Shown here: one piece after another, positions 8,862-17,340 of the stretch
How positions within the stretch are numbered: position 1 is the first letter of the stretch
Layout: every line of letters starts with the position of its first letter
NCBI RefSeq assembly: GCF_024256385.1
Contig: NZ_JAMLFW010000002.1
Coordinates: 1,736,001 to 1,800,000, forward strand
DNA: 64,000 bases
Source: Anatilimnocola floriformis
GTDB lineage: Bacteria; Planctomycetota; Planctomycetia; Pirellulales; Pirellulaceae
Direction of reading: 5' to 3'
The notes under the pieces: model-generated
Database searches by the model: none
Seen by the model: only the letters and a program-made list of their open reading frames with translations
Told to the model about the DNA's origin: nothing
Translations under genes and position numbers: made by a program

Positions 8862-9578
8862 CTATGCCTTCACGCCCCGCCAGGTCCAATGACGATCGGT
8901 CGTCTGCTGCACGGCGTGCGGATCAAAACCGAGGGAGGAAACCAAACCGCGAATTTCATCCAACGATAATGCAGCGTGGAGGGAGTTGGCAAACATCTCG
9001 CGCGAGAATGGCGTTTCACTGCCAGCGTACGTTTGCACGAGTTCGTCGAGTTGCTCCTTCGTGTCGGGCCGCAGCAGGTCGCGGAAGAAGAGCAACCCGC
9101 CGGGCATCGTTACGCGGACGGCTTCTTTCAGCGCCGCCAGCGGTTCGGGGATGTGGTGGATCAAGCTATTGCTCATCACCACTCCGAATTGGCCGTCGAT
9201 GTAATGCAGGCCTTTGGCATCGATCTGGTCGAGCTGAATGCGGTGGCGATGGCCACTGACTTCGACGTTGTAGAGGGCCAAGTCGAGCATCGACGCCGCC
9301 GCATCGGCGGCCATCACACGGCACTCGGCGACGCGATTGCAGAGTTCGATGACGATCAGCGCGGTGCCGGTGCCAAGGTCGAGAATATCGAGCGTCTGAG
9401 CTTCTTCATCGTCGGGCATCAACCGGCTGCGCGACAACGGCGGCGCGACGTCGGCAAAGAAGGCCAGCAGATCATCGACGAAAACGCGGTTTACGGTGGA
9501 GTGATCCATCGCGTTGTAGGACGAGGCCTCTTCGGGCGTGTCCATGACTTCGGGTTCGAGAACGCGTTCGAGTGGCAT
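8862..9578 (-). CDS. Class I SAM-dependent methyltransferase
   Basis: The protein (238 residues) has the Rossmann methyltransferase motif I, ILDLGTGTALI (about residues 65-75), an acidic residue after strand 2 (VMAADAA), and the post-motif segment FGVVMSNSLIHHIPEP, typical of the Methyltransf_11/25 superfamily. MPGGLLFFRDLLRP matches the strand-5 region. The substrate cannot be inferred. The gene heads a short minus-strand unit with the small membrane protein behind it. A heptameric repeat tract starts 13 bases upstream of its ATG, between it and the permease gene. Confidence 0.88.
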   Translation of the reverse strand: MPLERVLEPEVMDTPEEASSYNAMDHSTVNRVFVDDLLAFFADVAPPLSRSRLMPDDEEAQTLDILDLGTGTALIVIELCNRVAECRVMAADAAASMLDLALYNVEVSGHRHRIQLDQIDAKGLHYIDGQFGVVMSNSLIHHIPEPLAALKEAVRVTMPGGLLFFRDLLRPDTKEQLDELVQTYAGSETPFSREMFANSLHAALSLDEIRGLVSSLGFDPHAVQQTTDRHWTWRGVKA

Positions 9579-9591
9579 GGGTGGTTCGTTT

Positions 9592-9697
9592 AGTTCTGAG
9601 TTCTGAGTTCTGAGTTTTGAGTTTTGAGTTTTGAGACAGGAGTTTGAAGTTGAGTAGCTCCGTGTCCTGTCTCAGAACTCCCCAACTCAGAACTGTT
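9592..9697. repeat. Heptameric (AGTTCTG/AGTTTTG) inverted tract, copy 1
   Basis: About six tandem 7-base units of form GAGTTCT or GAGTTTT lead into GAGACAGGA. After a 20-base loop the complement TCCTGTCTCAGAACTC appears, so the tract can fold into a long hairpin. It fills the whole gap between the permease stop and the methyltransferase start. The same architecture recurs at 63055-63137. It is non-coding; translating it gives the characteristic spurious peptide pattern TQNSEL/RTQN. Confidence 0.82.
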
Positions 9698-9698
9698 C

Positions 9699-11381
9699 CT
9701 AGTGGTGTTCTTCAAGCGGTTTGAGATCATACCCGTGAAACTGCAAATGTCCGCCCCAGGCGGCGAGGAGGATCGCGACCAGGGCATAGCCAGAGGCGTA
9801 TTGCGTGACGTACTTCAGCGGTTCACCGGTGAGGTTCCAGGGCCAGAACATTTCGCCGCTGGCCATCGGCGAATGCATCACGCCGAAGAGGGTCAGGAGT
9901 GCGGCGATGGCGAAGAACGCACTACTGCGGAACAGTTGCCGATCGATGGCAGCGGCCAGCGCCGAGGCCCAAATGACGCTGGTCACGATGAAGCCGTTCG
10001 AAAGAATTCGCACGGTATCGAGCGTGACTTTCAATTCGTGATTGGCGGCGATCGCATTGGTCACTTCCATGAAACCGAGCGGCCCGAAGAGTGCGCCCTG
10101 CACTTTACCGGCGAACATCGAGGCCAACAGCGCGAGCGCCGGTACGCAAGCGATGGCCACAGCAGGATAGTGTCGCTTCGGCGTGGCGAGAAAACTCTGC
10201 GACGAAATCTCGAGGCCGATGAAGACGAGAATCGGAAAGACCGTTGGCCGTGGAATGTAGAGATATAAAAAGGCGAAGTAACCAATTAGTCCCGCGCTGC
10301 CGATGAAGATGGCCGTGGCCAGCGTATAGGCCGCGCGACCGCCCATCGCTTTGTAGGCCGGATGGCCGATGTATGGTGTCGTTTGAATCACACCGCCGCA
10401 GAGAGCGGCGATGAGCGTTGCGCCCGATTCCACGCCGATGACAGTGGCCGTGTCGTATTCATCGCCGGCGGCTGCGGCGCTTTCAGTGCAATCGATGCCG
10501 CCCACGATCGTGCCGAGCGCGAAGGGAATCACGACGGGCAGATATTGCAACGTTTCCTGCAGCGCGCCCAGCCATTCAAATCGGAAGACCGTCAGCCACT
10601 CGGTGGGAAAGAGGGCCGCGCTGGCCTGTTCGGCTGTCAGCAGTTCGTGCGGCTGAACATAAAAGATCTCCGGCAAAACCCCCGAACCAGTCAGCCATTT
10701 CGTGACGTAGTGAAGAGTGCCAGCCACCAGCAAGGCGCCCAGGGCGCCGGGCATTTTGAACGGCAACGGCACTCGCGCGATGAGCGTGAGCAGAATGATG
10801 GCCAGCGCCACCAGTCCCACCATCGGCGCGGTCAAGGCATCGAGCAGCGGCAAGAAGCTGATGAGCACCAGCGCGATCGCGGCGAGCGAACCAAGCAGCC
10901 CCGCCCGCGGAATCAACCGGCGAATTTGATTGGAGATCAGCGCGCACAGAAACTTGAAAATCCCGCTGATGAACAGCGCGCAAATGCCAATGTGCCAGGT
11001 GCGCATCGCGGCGGCGTGTTCATCGAGCCCCGCGGCCTTGGCGGCGGTGAATGCGGGTCCGAGGACGAAGAAGACAATTCCGAATACGCTGGGCGTATCG
11101 AGTCCCAACGGCATGGCGGTGACCGTGCGGTTTCCCGTTTGTCGGGCGAGCCGAAATGCTAGCCAAAAGAAGAGTAGGTCACCTACTAGCACGCCGATAG
11201 CGGTGCCAGGGACCATGTAACGCAGGGCAAAATTTGTAGGAAATGCAAAGACCGCCGAAAGCGTCGCGACCGTCAAGAGCAATTGTGCGACGTTATCTAA
11301 CATCAAGCCAAAAAAGGCGTTAACGTCGCCTGGGGCGGCCCACAGGTAGGGTTGTAAGGGCGATTTCATTGGTTCTGGCAT
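9699..11381 (-). CDS. NCS2-like (AzgA-type) nucleobase permease family protein
   Basis: This polytopic membrane protein has about 12 hydrophobic segments. Features fitting the xanthine/uracil/adenine permease superfamily include the early MPLGLDTPSVFG segment, the charged/polar stretch GTIVGGIDCTESAAAAGDEY, and GVIQTTPYIGHPAYKAMGGR, which resembles the conserved region of AzgA-type carriers. The ATG at 11381 was chosen (560 residues) because further upstream the frame runs through an intergenic inverted repeat; the ATG at 11369 is an alternative. Substrate is probably a purine, pyrimidine or related anion, but specificity cannot be read. No purine catabolic genes adjoin it. It is divergent from the sigma factor gene. 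Confidence 0.78.
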   Translation of the reverse strand: MPEPMKSPLQPYLWAAPGDVNAFFGLMLDNVAQLLLTVATLSAVFAFPTNFALRYMVPGTAIGVLVGDLLFFWLAFRLARQTGNRTVTAMPLGLDTPSVFGIVFFVLGPAFTAAKAAGLDEHAAAMRTWHIGICALFISGIFKFLCALISNQIRRLIPRAGLLGSLAAIALVLISFLPLLDALTAPMVGLVALAIILLTLIARVPLPFKMPGALGALLVAGTLHYVTKWLTGSGVLPEIFYVQPHELLTAEQASAALFPTEWLTVFRFEWLGALQETLQYLPVVIPFALGTIVGGIDCTESAAAAGDEYDTATVIGVESGATLIAALCGGVIQTTPYIGHPAYKAMGGRAAYTLATAIFIGSAGLIGYFAFLYLYIPRPTVFPILVFIGLEISSQSFLATPKRHYPAVAIACVPALALLASMFAGKVQGALFGPLGFMEVTNAIAANHELKVTLDTVRILSNGFIVTSVIWASALAAAIDRQLFRSSAFFAIAALLTLFGVMHSPMASGEMFWPWNLTGEPLKYVTQYASGYALVAILLAAWGGHLQFHGYDLKPLEEHH

Positions 11382-11449
11382 AGCGAATGCTTTAAGTGCG
11401 TGCCGTGACTGTAACTCGCCCGCATGGCAGTTTAATCTGCTGTGTTCGG

Positions 11450-11514
11450 GAGGGCGAGGCTCCCGCCGAGCCGCGGTTTTCCCCCGCATTCGGCTCGGCA
11501 GGAGCCTCGCCCTC
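11450..11514. repeat. Inverted repeat of the GGCGAGGCTCC..GGAGCCTCGCC family
   Basis: Left arm 11450-11473 and right arm 11491-11514 are 24-base reverse complements with one mismatch, separated by a 17-base loop. Translating the arms gives the EGEAPAEP and GSAGASPS patterns that I recall as recurrent spurious ORF fragments in planctomycete genomes. It sits in the divergent region between the permease and the ECF sigma factor gene, so it may affect either promoter or simply tolerate insertion there. Confidence 0.85.
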
Positions 11515-11669
11515 TCAGCAAACAAGGAAAAGGATGTCCTTTCTCCGCCGGTTTGCTAAAGTTAGTAAGGACGCTGACAGCGACAGTAATATCGCTGACA
11601 GCGTGGGTGAAAGCAGTCAAAAACTGCGGCGCACAACGAACTCTCGTCTCCTCTGGTTCGTAGATCATC

Positions 11670-12356
11670 ATGAAAGCCACCCTGACCAACTTCGAAACTT
11701 CCACCGAATCGACCATCGCCACCATGACTGACGAGCAACTGCTCCTTGGTTATTGCGACGAATCGAACTCGGAACACGATCGCCGCGAATGGTTCGCCGA
11801 ACTGGTACACCGCTACGAGCGGGACCTGTTCAACTACCTGCGGCGATACCTCGGAGATGCCGATCAAGCCGACGATGCCTTTCAGGCGACCTTCCTGCAA
11901 GTCCATCTGAAGCGCGATCAGTTCGAAGCCGGACGGGCCTTTCGACCCTGGCTGTATACCCTGGCAACTCACCAGGCCATCGACCTGCAGCGCCGCAACC
12001 GGCGGCACCGCATGCTCAGCCTCGACCGGCAAACCGCCGCCGATGGTGACAACGCCGATGGCAAGTTGCTCGACCTGCTCGCCAGCAGCGAACCGAACCC
12101 AGCCGTGCAGTTTACGGCTGAGGAACGGGGCCGCTGGCTCAGCGAAACCATCGCGGCCATGCCCGTTGGCTTTCGCGAAGCCATCGAGCTGGTGTACTTC
12201 CAAGACCTGAAGTATCGCGAAGCCGCGGAAGTATTGAATGTGCCAGTCGGCACCGTCAAAAGCCGCGTCCACGCCGCCGTGAACAAACTAACCGAAGCCT
12301 GGAACGAACTCTTTCCGGGCGAACCACTCGCAGCTGTCAAAGCCGACGAAACATGA
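11670..12356 (+). CDS. ECF-type RNA polymerase sigma factor
   Basis: This 228-residue protein has sigma-70 region 2 (YERDLFNYLRRYLGDADQAD, then AFRPWLYTLATHQAID), followed by region 4 with a helix-turn-helix (YREAAEVLNVPVGTVKSRVH). Spacing and length match the ECF group. The start at 11670 is retained, and the internal ATG 18 codons on is an alternative. The gene overlaps the next by four bases (ATGA), indicating translational coupling with a membrane protein that probably acts as its anti-sigma factor. Target promoters are not known; autoregulation is usual in this group but no site could be confirmed here. Confidence 0.92.
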   Translation: MKATLTNFETSTESTIATMTDEQLLLGYCDESNSEHDRREWFAELVHRYERDLFNYLRRYLGDADQADDAFQATFLQVHLKRDQFEAGRAFRPWLYTLATHQAIDLQRRNRRHRMLSLDRQTAADGDNADGKLLDLLASSEPNPAVQFTAEERGRWLSETIAAMPVGFREAIELVYFQDLKYREAAEVLNVPVGTVKSRVHAAVNKLTEAWNELFPGEPLAAVKADET

Positions 12357-13462
12357 CCCGACTTTCTCACGAGCAATTGCTCGGCTATCTGCTCGGAGCA
12401 CTAGACAGCAAGGAATGCATCGAAATCGAAAGGGCTCTCGCCGAGTGCCCGGTCGCGGCTGCGGAATTTGAAAAGATCCGCTCATCGCTCGATACCGTCG
12501 GCCTGCTCGATGAACCCACTCAAGAAGAACCACCTCTCTGCCTCGCGTCCCGCACTTGCGAATTTGTCGAAGATCAAATCGCCGCCTACCAAGCCGAAAC
12601 CGTCGTGCTGCGGGCCGTGACTGCCGATGCGATTCAAGCCGCCGAAGAAACCGCACGACCAGCTGACGCCGCCGATAAGAACGCGGACAAAGTTCTCACC
12701 AAAGTCAAACTCTCTCCTGTCTCTCGGCTCGAAGCGCAAGGTCGCACCCTGCGTAAGCTCGACCTGGCCATTGCTTGCTCGGTGATTCTCACGGGCGCTG
12801 CTCTTTGCTTGCCGCTGCTGTTCACTTCGCAACTGCAAGCCAAGATCACCGGCTGCCAGAATCAACTCCGCCAGCTCGGCCTTGCTCTGCAAAACTACAG
12901 CGACCTGCAGCCCGATGGCTCTTTCCCCGCCGTCCTCGCTAACGGTCCGCGCAGCGTCGCCGGCGTGTATGCTCCCACGCTCCTCTCGAACAAACTGATC
13001 GAGAACCAACGCACATTCTTCTGCCCCGGCAATCCACAACTCGTCGCCAGCCTCGCTGGCAAACCGATTCCCACGCTCGAGCAACTCGACGCGGCCCCCG
13101 ACGAACAACTCGAGATGTATCACCGCACCATGGGTGGCGGTTACGGTTACAGCCTGGGCTATCAACAAGACGAAACGCTCCAGCCGCCTCGCAACGGCCG
13201 CCGCACGAGCTACCCGCTGCTCGCCGATGCCCCGCACGATTCACAACCGGGCCGCGTGAGCACCAACCACGACCGAATGGGCCAAAACATGCTTTTTGAA
13301 GACGGCCAGGTCCGTTTCATCAAGATGAGCAACCCCGCCGAAGAAACGGCGCTCGACGATCCGTTCCACAACCGCCTGGGCGAAGTCGCCGCCGGCATCG
13401 ACTTCAACGACGCCGTCCTCGGCCGCAGCAACGACCGGCCGATGCCGGTGGTGCTGCCCTAA
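12353..13462 (+). CDS. Membrane anti-sigma-like protein with prepilin (DUF1559)-like ectodomain
   Basis: The N-terminus (about 1-50: LSHEQLLGYLLGALD, then IERALAECP) has the look of planctomycete anti-sigma N-terminal domains, but lacks the HxxxCxxC zinc motif. A variable linker precedes one membrane span at about 138-158. The C-terminal domain begins CQNQLRQLGLALQNYSD and ends with a display-like HDRMGQNMLFEDGQVRFI segment. Both are hallmarks of DUF1559 pseudopilin-like proteins, here with ten rather than nine residues between His and AspGly. The gene overlaps the ECF sigma gene by four bases. I infer an anti-sigma factor whose extracytoplasmic part borrows a DUF1559-type fold. The fusion is seen in sequence; the regulatory role is inferred from context. 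Confidence 0.75.
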   Translation: MTRLSHEQLLGYLLGALDSKECIEIERALAECPVAAAEFEKIRSSLDTVGLLDEPTQEEPPLCLASRTCEFVEDQIAAYQAETVVLRAVTADAIQAAEETARPADAADKNADKVLTKVKLSPVSRLEAQGRTLRKLDLAIACSVILTGAALCLPLLFTSQLQAKITGCQNQLRQLGLALQNYSDLQPDGSFPAVLANGPRSVAGVYAPTLLSNKLIENQRTFFCPGNPQLVASLAGKPIPTLEQLDAAPDEQLEMYHRTMGGGYGYSLGYQQDETLQPPRNGRRTSYPLLADAPHDSQPGRVSTNHDRMGQNMLFEDGQVRFIKMSNPAEETALDDPFHNRLGEVAAGIDFNDAVLGRSNDRPMPVVLP

Positions 13463-13470
13463 CTAAAAAG

Positions 13471-13514
13471 CTCCCTCGCCCCTGTACTCAGGGGAGAGGG
13501 TTGGGGTGAGGGGC
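13471..13514. repeat. REP-like element (CCCTCGCCCC..GGGGAGAGGG)
   Basis: The stem CCCTCGCCCCTG / CAGGGGAGAGGG encloses a TACT loop, and the GGGGTGAGGGG tail follows. This is the widespread REP-like pattern that in translation gives PHPNPLP. It lies between convergent genes, and its right half encodes the last residues and stop of the minus-strand gene. It could act as a bidirectional terminator or mRNA-stabilising hairpin. Confidence 0.75.
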
Positions 13515-14045
13515 TGAAGCGGGAGCAATCTTTCGACTTCGCGCGATGAGTCCGGCGCCCTCTAACACGCCCCAGCAAATCCAATGCATCACAGCCGCAA
13601 GTCCCAACATCAGCGGCGCAATCAGATTCCAGGATAACAGCCAGAATTGCGATCGCTCGTAAAGCGCGAGCAGCCCCGCCGTAATCGTCAGCAACACAAA
13701 CAATCCGCGCAGCGTGAATTGAAAACTGCCGCAGCGCTGCCAGCGAATTCCACCAGCAACCGTTGCTCCAACTATCAGCGCTGCGAAACTGACATTGGCG
13801 ATTGCCGGCAATAGGCGCCACCGGTCCCTTGTTATCTTCCTTGTGCGAGCGGCGAAATCGTGTAATTCCGAGTATTCTCGGCATGGCAATGGCCAGCCTT
13901 GTGAATAATCGGCTGCGACAAAACTGAGATTCCCCCCCAAGCCCGTCCATTCAGGTTCGCAATTCGCCATCACCACGCCGTACGCAACCCAAGCCGTCGC
14001 CAACCATGTGGCCGCAATCAGCAGGTACTTGAGCGCAGTCTTCAT
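13488..14045 (-). CDS. Multi-pass membrane protein ending in a REP-derived tail
   Basis: This 185-residue protein has about four membrane spans: residues about 7-26, 80-98, 112-130 and 137-160. The segment FTLRGLFVLLTITAGLLA resembles a hydrophobic motif common in planctomycete membrane proteins, and the 59-residue ORF at 17337 has the related FSLLSLLVLITATAVWIG. The last residues (PHPNPLP) come from the REP-like repeat, so the native C-terminus may have been altered by repeat insertion. Its start overlaps the upstream Uma2 gene stop by four bases, implying coupled translation. The function is unknown. Confidence 0.68.
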   Translation of the reverse strand: MKTALKYLLIAATWLATAWVAYGVVMANCEPEWTGLGGNLSFVAADYSQGWPLPCREYSELHDFAARTRKITRDRWRLLPAIANVSFAALIVGATVAGGIRWQRCGSFQFTLRGLFVLLTITAGLLALYERSQFWLLSWNLIAPLMLGLAAVMHWICWGVLEGAGLIARSRKIAPASAPHPNPLP

Positions 14046-14662
14046 CCAGTAACCACCGGCAGCAACTTCTCTGCCGCGATGCTTCCCACTTGTTGATCAG
14101 CGACGATCACCGGAATCATTTCACCCGGCTGATAAATCCGCGGCTCGCCATAGCGAATGCCTTCCGGCGTCGCTGCCGGTTGCGAATAAACTTCGACTCG
14201 CCGCGCAGTGAGATTCACAATCCAGTACCAAGGAATGCCGGCCTCGGCGTAGATTTCGGCTTTGTAGCGATCGGTGACGAGGCTGCTCGCCGAAATCTCG
14301 ACGACTAGCTGCGTATCATCCGGGCCCGGATGCCGCATTAAATATTCAGCGAGTTCGCCGCGGGCGATTGCTAGATCAGGTTCGGGCTCACTGTCGCGCA
14401 GCGTGATAGGCAACTGAGTCCGCGTGCAAAATCCTGCGGGCAGAACGCCGTCGATCAACTTCTGCAGAATCCCGATGAGCGCAGCATGCAGCGGATTGTG
14501 AGTCATCTTCTCAACCAGCACTCCTCTCAGCAATTCGATGCGGTTGCTTTGCGCGAGATGGCCGCCCGAAATCAAGCGATGGTAGTCAGCCACCGACAAT
14601 CGCGCAGGCCGGTAAGGCACGACCAGCGGCAATGTTTCGGCAGTGGGATAAGCGATCGACAT
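14042..14662 (-). CDS. Uma2 family (DUF820) restriction endonuclease-like protein
   Basis: The ATG at 14662 gives 206 residues. A farther upstream in-frame ATG would carry the reading through a palindromic repeat and was rejected. The protein has the Uma2 PD-(D/E)XK nuclease core: EPEPDLAIARG (about 110-120) supplies the acidic residue, and TQLVVEISASS the E-x-S form of the second motif, followed by KAEIYAEAGIPWYWIVN. The usual lysine of the catalytic E-x-K is Ser here, as in many Uma2 proteins. Uma2 proteins are expanded in cyanobacteria and planctomycetes and their role is not established. The downstream membrane protein gene overlaps by four bases. Confidence 0.88.
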   Translation of the reverse strand: MSIAYPTAETLPLVVPYRPARLSVADYHRLISGGHLAQSNRIELLRGVLVEKMTHNPLHAALIGILQKLIDGVLPAGFCTRTQLPITLRDSEPEPDLAIARGELAEYLMRHPGPDDTQLVVEISASSLVTDRYKAEIYAEAGIPWYWIVNLTARRVEVYSQPAATPEGIRYGEPRIYQPGEMIPVIVADQQVGSIAAEKLLPVVTG

Positions 14663-14735
14663 GCGTTGCTCCAAGTAGCTTAATTCTAACCAATGGCATG
14701 TCACGAAAGCGATGAAAAGGATGCGCCTTCCGGCA

Positions 14736-14845
14736 GGCCGGACCGTTGGTCCGACCAAGAACTACGAGTGCAGCAAATTCCGCGAGCGAACTCGCAGTAG
14801 AGGCTTGGTATCCGCTCTCTAGACGGACCAATGGTCCGTCCTACG
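14736..14845. repeat. Paired-palindrome element (GGACCAATGGTCC type), copy 2
   Basis: A left palindrome-like core GGACCGTTGGTCC (diverged by one base) and a right core GGACCAATGGTCC flanked by AGAC and GTCCTACGG lie about 85 bases apart. Orientation and outward extension match the copy at 5171-5260. The unit occupies the gap between the ABC transporter stop and the Uma2 start. The interior shows no similarity to copy 1 that I could see. Confidence 0.78.
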
Positions 14846-14855
14846 GTCGTGCCGA

Positions 14856-16697
14856 TCAGCCTTGCGAGAACTGCCGGACCATTCCTGCATATACACCGTT
14901 TTGTTCGGTTAGTTCCAAGTGATTGCCGCGCTCGATGATTCTGCCGTCTTCCAGAACTAAAACCTGGTCGGCTTTGCGAATGGTGCTGAGGCGGTGCGCG
15001 ACGACGAAGCTCGTTCGGCCCGCGAGTAGTTTGGCGAGGGCCGTTTGAATGCGCAGTTCGGTGAGCGTGTCGACGCTGCTGGTCGCTTCGTCGAGGATGA
15101 GGATGCGCGGGTTGGCGAGGAGTGCTCGGCAGAAACAGACGAGCTGTCGCTGGCCGAGCGACAGCTGCGCGCCGCGCTCGCCGACTTGGGTTTCGAGGCC
15201 TTCGGGCAATGCGGCGAGCGTGTCGAGGCAGTCGAGTTGCACGCAGGCAAGCACCACATCTTCGTCGGTCGCGGTCGGCCGGCCGACGCGGATGTTTTCT
15301 TTCACCGTGCCGCTGAAGAGAAAGTTCTGCTGCAGCACCAGGCCCATTTGATGATGGAGCGAATCGCCGGTGACGCGCCGCGTGTCATGGCCATCGATCA
15401 GCACGAGTCCCTGCTGCGGCAGATAGAACCGCGCGATGAGATTGATGATCGAGCTCTTGCCGCTGCCGGTGCGGCCGACGAGTGCGATGGTTTCGCCGGG
15501 CTGCGCGGTGAGCGAAATCTCGTGCAGCACCGGCCGCTCGGCGTCGTAGCCAAATGTCACATTGCGCAGCTCGACATGCCCGACAACCGGCGGCAACGTT
15601 TCGGCGTCCGCCACATCGGTCCATTCCGGTTCGCGATCGAGCAAGGCAAAGACTCGCTCCGCGCCCGCCATGGCAGTGAGGGCCTGATTGTATTGATTGC
15701 CGAGGATTTGAATCGGGCTGAAGAAAATGTTCGCGAGAAAAAAGAACCGGATCAGCACATCGGACGGCATGTCCATATACAGCACGCGATAGCCGCCGAT
15801 CAGCAGTAGGGCGACAATGAAAATCTGGCTGTTGAGTTCCAGCAGCGGCACGAGCAGCCCTTCGCGGCGGACGGCTTTCACCACGTTCATGCCGTGCCAA
15901 TCGAGCAGCTCGCGAAACAGATCGGCGTTCACATCCTGCCGCACATAGCCCTGCGTCACCCGCACGCCATTGATCGACTCGGCCAGCGTCGCGGTCAGGC
16001 GGCTGAAGCTTTCCTGCACCACGCGATAAGCCACGCTTAACTTTTTGCGAAAGGCTCGATTCAGGATCCACAGAATCGGGCTCATCAACAGCACGACGCT
16101 GAACAACGCCCAGTCGTAATACAGCATGAACGTGCCAGCCACGATCATCTGAAAAATGCCGACCAGGCTGACGAACAGCACGTCCTGCACACCGACGCGG
16201 AGCGCTTCGCAGTCGCCCGTCACGCGGCTGATGATGCGGCCGATCTTCGTCTTGTTGTAAAAGCTCATCGGCATCTGTTGCAGATGCGTGAAGATCTCGC
16301 GGCGCAAATCGTGAATGACCGCTTCGCCCAGTTCGAGCGCAAATCGCTGCCGAAAGTGAAAGACAATCTGTGTGGTGAGCGCGAGCACGGCCAGTCCCAG
16401 GGCACCGAGCAAAATCGCCCGCACGGGCTGAGCATAGTCGTCGTGATGCGTGATCGGCCCGGAGATGACCTCGCCGATGGTCCAGGCAACCAGCGGCAAC
16501 TGAATCGCTCGCAGCACGACGCAGACGAAGAGAATATTCCGCTTCAGCGCGTACGGCTGCATGTAACCGATCAGCCGGCGGATCAACCCAAGATCGAGCG
16601 GCCGCTTGTCGGGTTCCCGGTCCTCTTCTTTGCGCGGCGCGGTGATCGAAAGCTTGCGAATCGCGCGTTCAGGCGCAGGATGCGCGGCTGCGGTCAT
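14856..16697 (-). CDS. ABC exporter, fused permease and ATPase (MsbA/LmrA-like)
   Basis: This half-transporter of 613 residues would act as a dimer. The transmembrane domain (about 50-350) has five to six spans and the coupling segment QQMPMSFYNKTKIGRIISR. The nucleotide-binding domain follows, with Walker A GRTGSGKS (Lys414), Q-loop LQQNFLFSG, ABC signature LSLGQ (512-516, canonical LSGGQ changed at the third position), Walker B ILILDE (Glu537) and H-loop AHRLST. This is typical of multidrug or lipid exporters; the substrate is not evident. It stands alone on the minus strand, flanked upstream by a gap of 217 bases with no gene. Confidence 0.94.
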   Translation of the reverse strand: MTAAAHPAPERAIRKLSITAPRKEEDREPDKRPLDLGLIRRLIGYMQPYALKRNILFVCVVLRAIQLPLVAWTIGEVISGPITHHDDYAQPVRAILLGALGLAVLALTTQIVFHFRQRFALELGEAVIHDLRREIFTHLQQMPMSFYNKTKIGRIISRVTGDCEALRVGVQDVLFVSLVGIFQMIVAGTFMLYYDWALFSVVLLMSPILWILNRAFRKKLSVAYRVVQESFSRLTATLAESINGVRVTQGYVRQDVNADLFRELLDWHGMNVVKAVRREGLLVPLLELNSQIFIVALLLIGGYRVLYMDMPSDVLIRFFFLANIFFSPIQILGNQYNQALTAMAGAERVFALLDREPEWTDVADAETLPPVVGHVELRNVTFGYDAERPVLHEISLTAQPGETIALVGRTGSGKSSIINLIARFYLPQQGLVLIDGHDTRRVTGDSLHHQMGLVLQQNFLFSGTVKENIRVGRPTATDEDVVLACVQLDCLDTLAALPEGLETQVGERGAQLSLGQRQLVCFCRALLANPRILILDEATSSVDTLTELRIQTALAKLLAGRTSFVVAHRLSTIRKADQVLVLEDGRIIERGNHLELTEQNGVYAGMVRQFSQG

Positions 16698-16914
16698 AGG
16701 CCGAGAACCTCGACGTAGACATTAAGCAGCGATTGATTGGGAGTGGCCATCACACCATTCTACCGTAGGCAAGCCACTTCGTGACTTGCGTCGTGGGCCG
16801 GTTCCGAGTGATTACTCATACGGCTAGCACGGTAATCGCAGCGCAGCAGATCACGCCAAAATTCACCACCCAGCGCGCCCCAAAATCGCACACCTTCATG
16901 GAGCGGTTCGTCAG

Positions 16915-17340
16915 CTATGTGCCTCGCTGCTTTTCCAATATGCGCATTCCCTTGATCGCGTTCGATTGCCACAGAAAGTCTGGGATATCTACTGCTATTT
17001 CACGCAGTGCTTCGAACTCTGACAACGCACAAGTGAGAACAACCTGAGAATCAATGTTCTCTGGGAACTTAGATTTTGTTCGCTCAAACCAGCCTAGGAA
17101 CTCTTTCTTCCAAAACTCCACTTCAGCCTTTGCCAGGCAGCCACTAACATCGACGGGTGCATTCGCCAGCAATATACGGAACGGCAACAATGCTCCGAGC
17201 AGGCCGTCATCAGGCGTCTTACATTTTTCTAGTGATCGAACTCGCAATCGCACATCGTTGAGTATTTGCAGCACGGTCGCGTTATATGCACTCCATGCCA
17301 ATCGGCAATAGATGTGCCCGGTAGGTACATTTGTGCTCAC
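16915..17340 (-). CDS. Hypothetical protein, GTG start coupled to upstream small ORF
   Basis: The 141-residue reading begins at GTG 17340, whose GTGA overlaps the TGA stop of the upstream 59-residue ORF; this coupling decides the start over longer ATG options in the same frame. It has no signal peptide and no known motif. It is predicted mostly helical (VLQILNDVRLRVRSLEK, then FWKKEFLGWFERTKSKFP). Cysteines are scattered without pattern. Base composition is slightly more AT-rich than that of flanking genes. It is the third gene of a unit headed by a DUF1559 gene. Confidence 0.55.
   Translation of the reverse strand: MSTNVPTGHIYCRLAWSAYNATVLQILNDVRLRVRSLEKCKTPDDGLLGALLPFRILLANAPVDVSGCLAKAEVEFWKKEFLGWFERTKSKFPENIDSQVVLTCALSEFEALREIAVDIPDFLWQSNAIKGMRILEKQRGT

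Noticed and set aside
11382-11525. N-terminal extension of the permease reading frame
   Set aside because: It runs through the GGCGAGGCTCC repeat and adds an Arg-rich non-membrane stretch; ATG 11381 is better.
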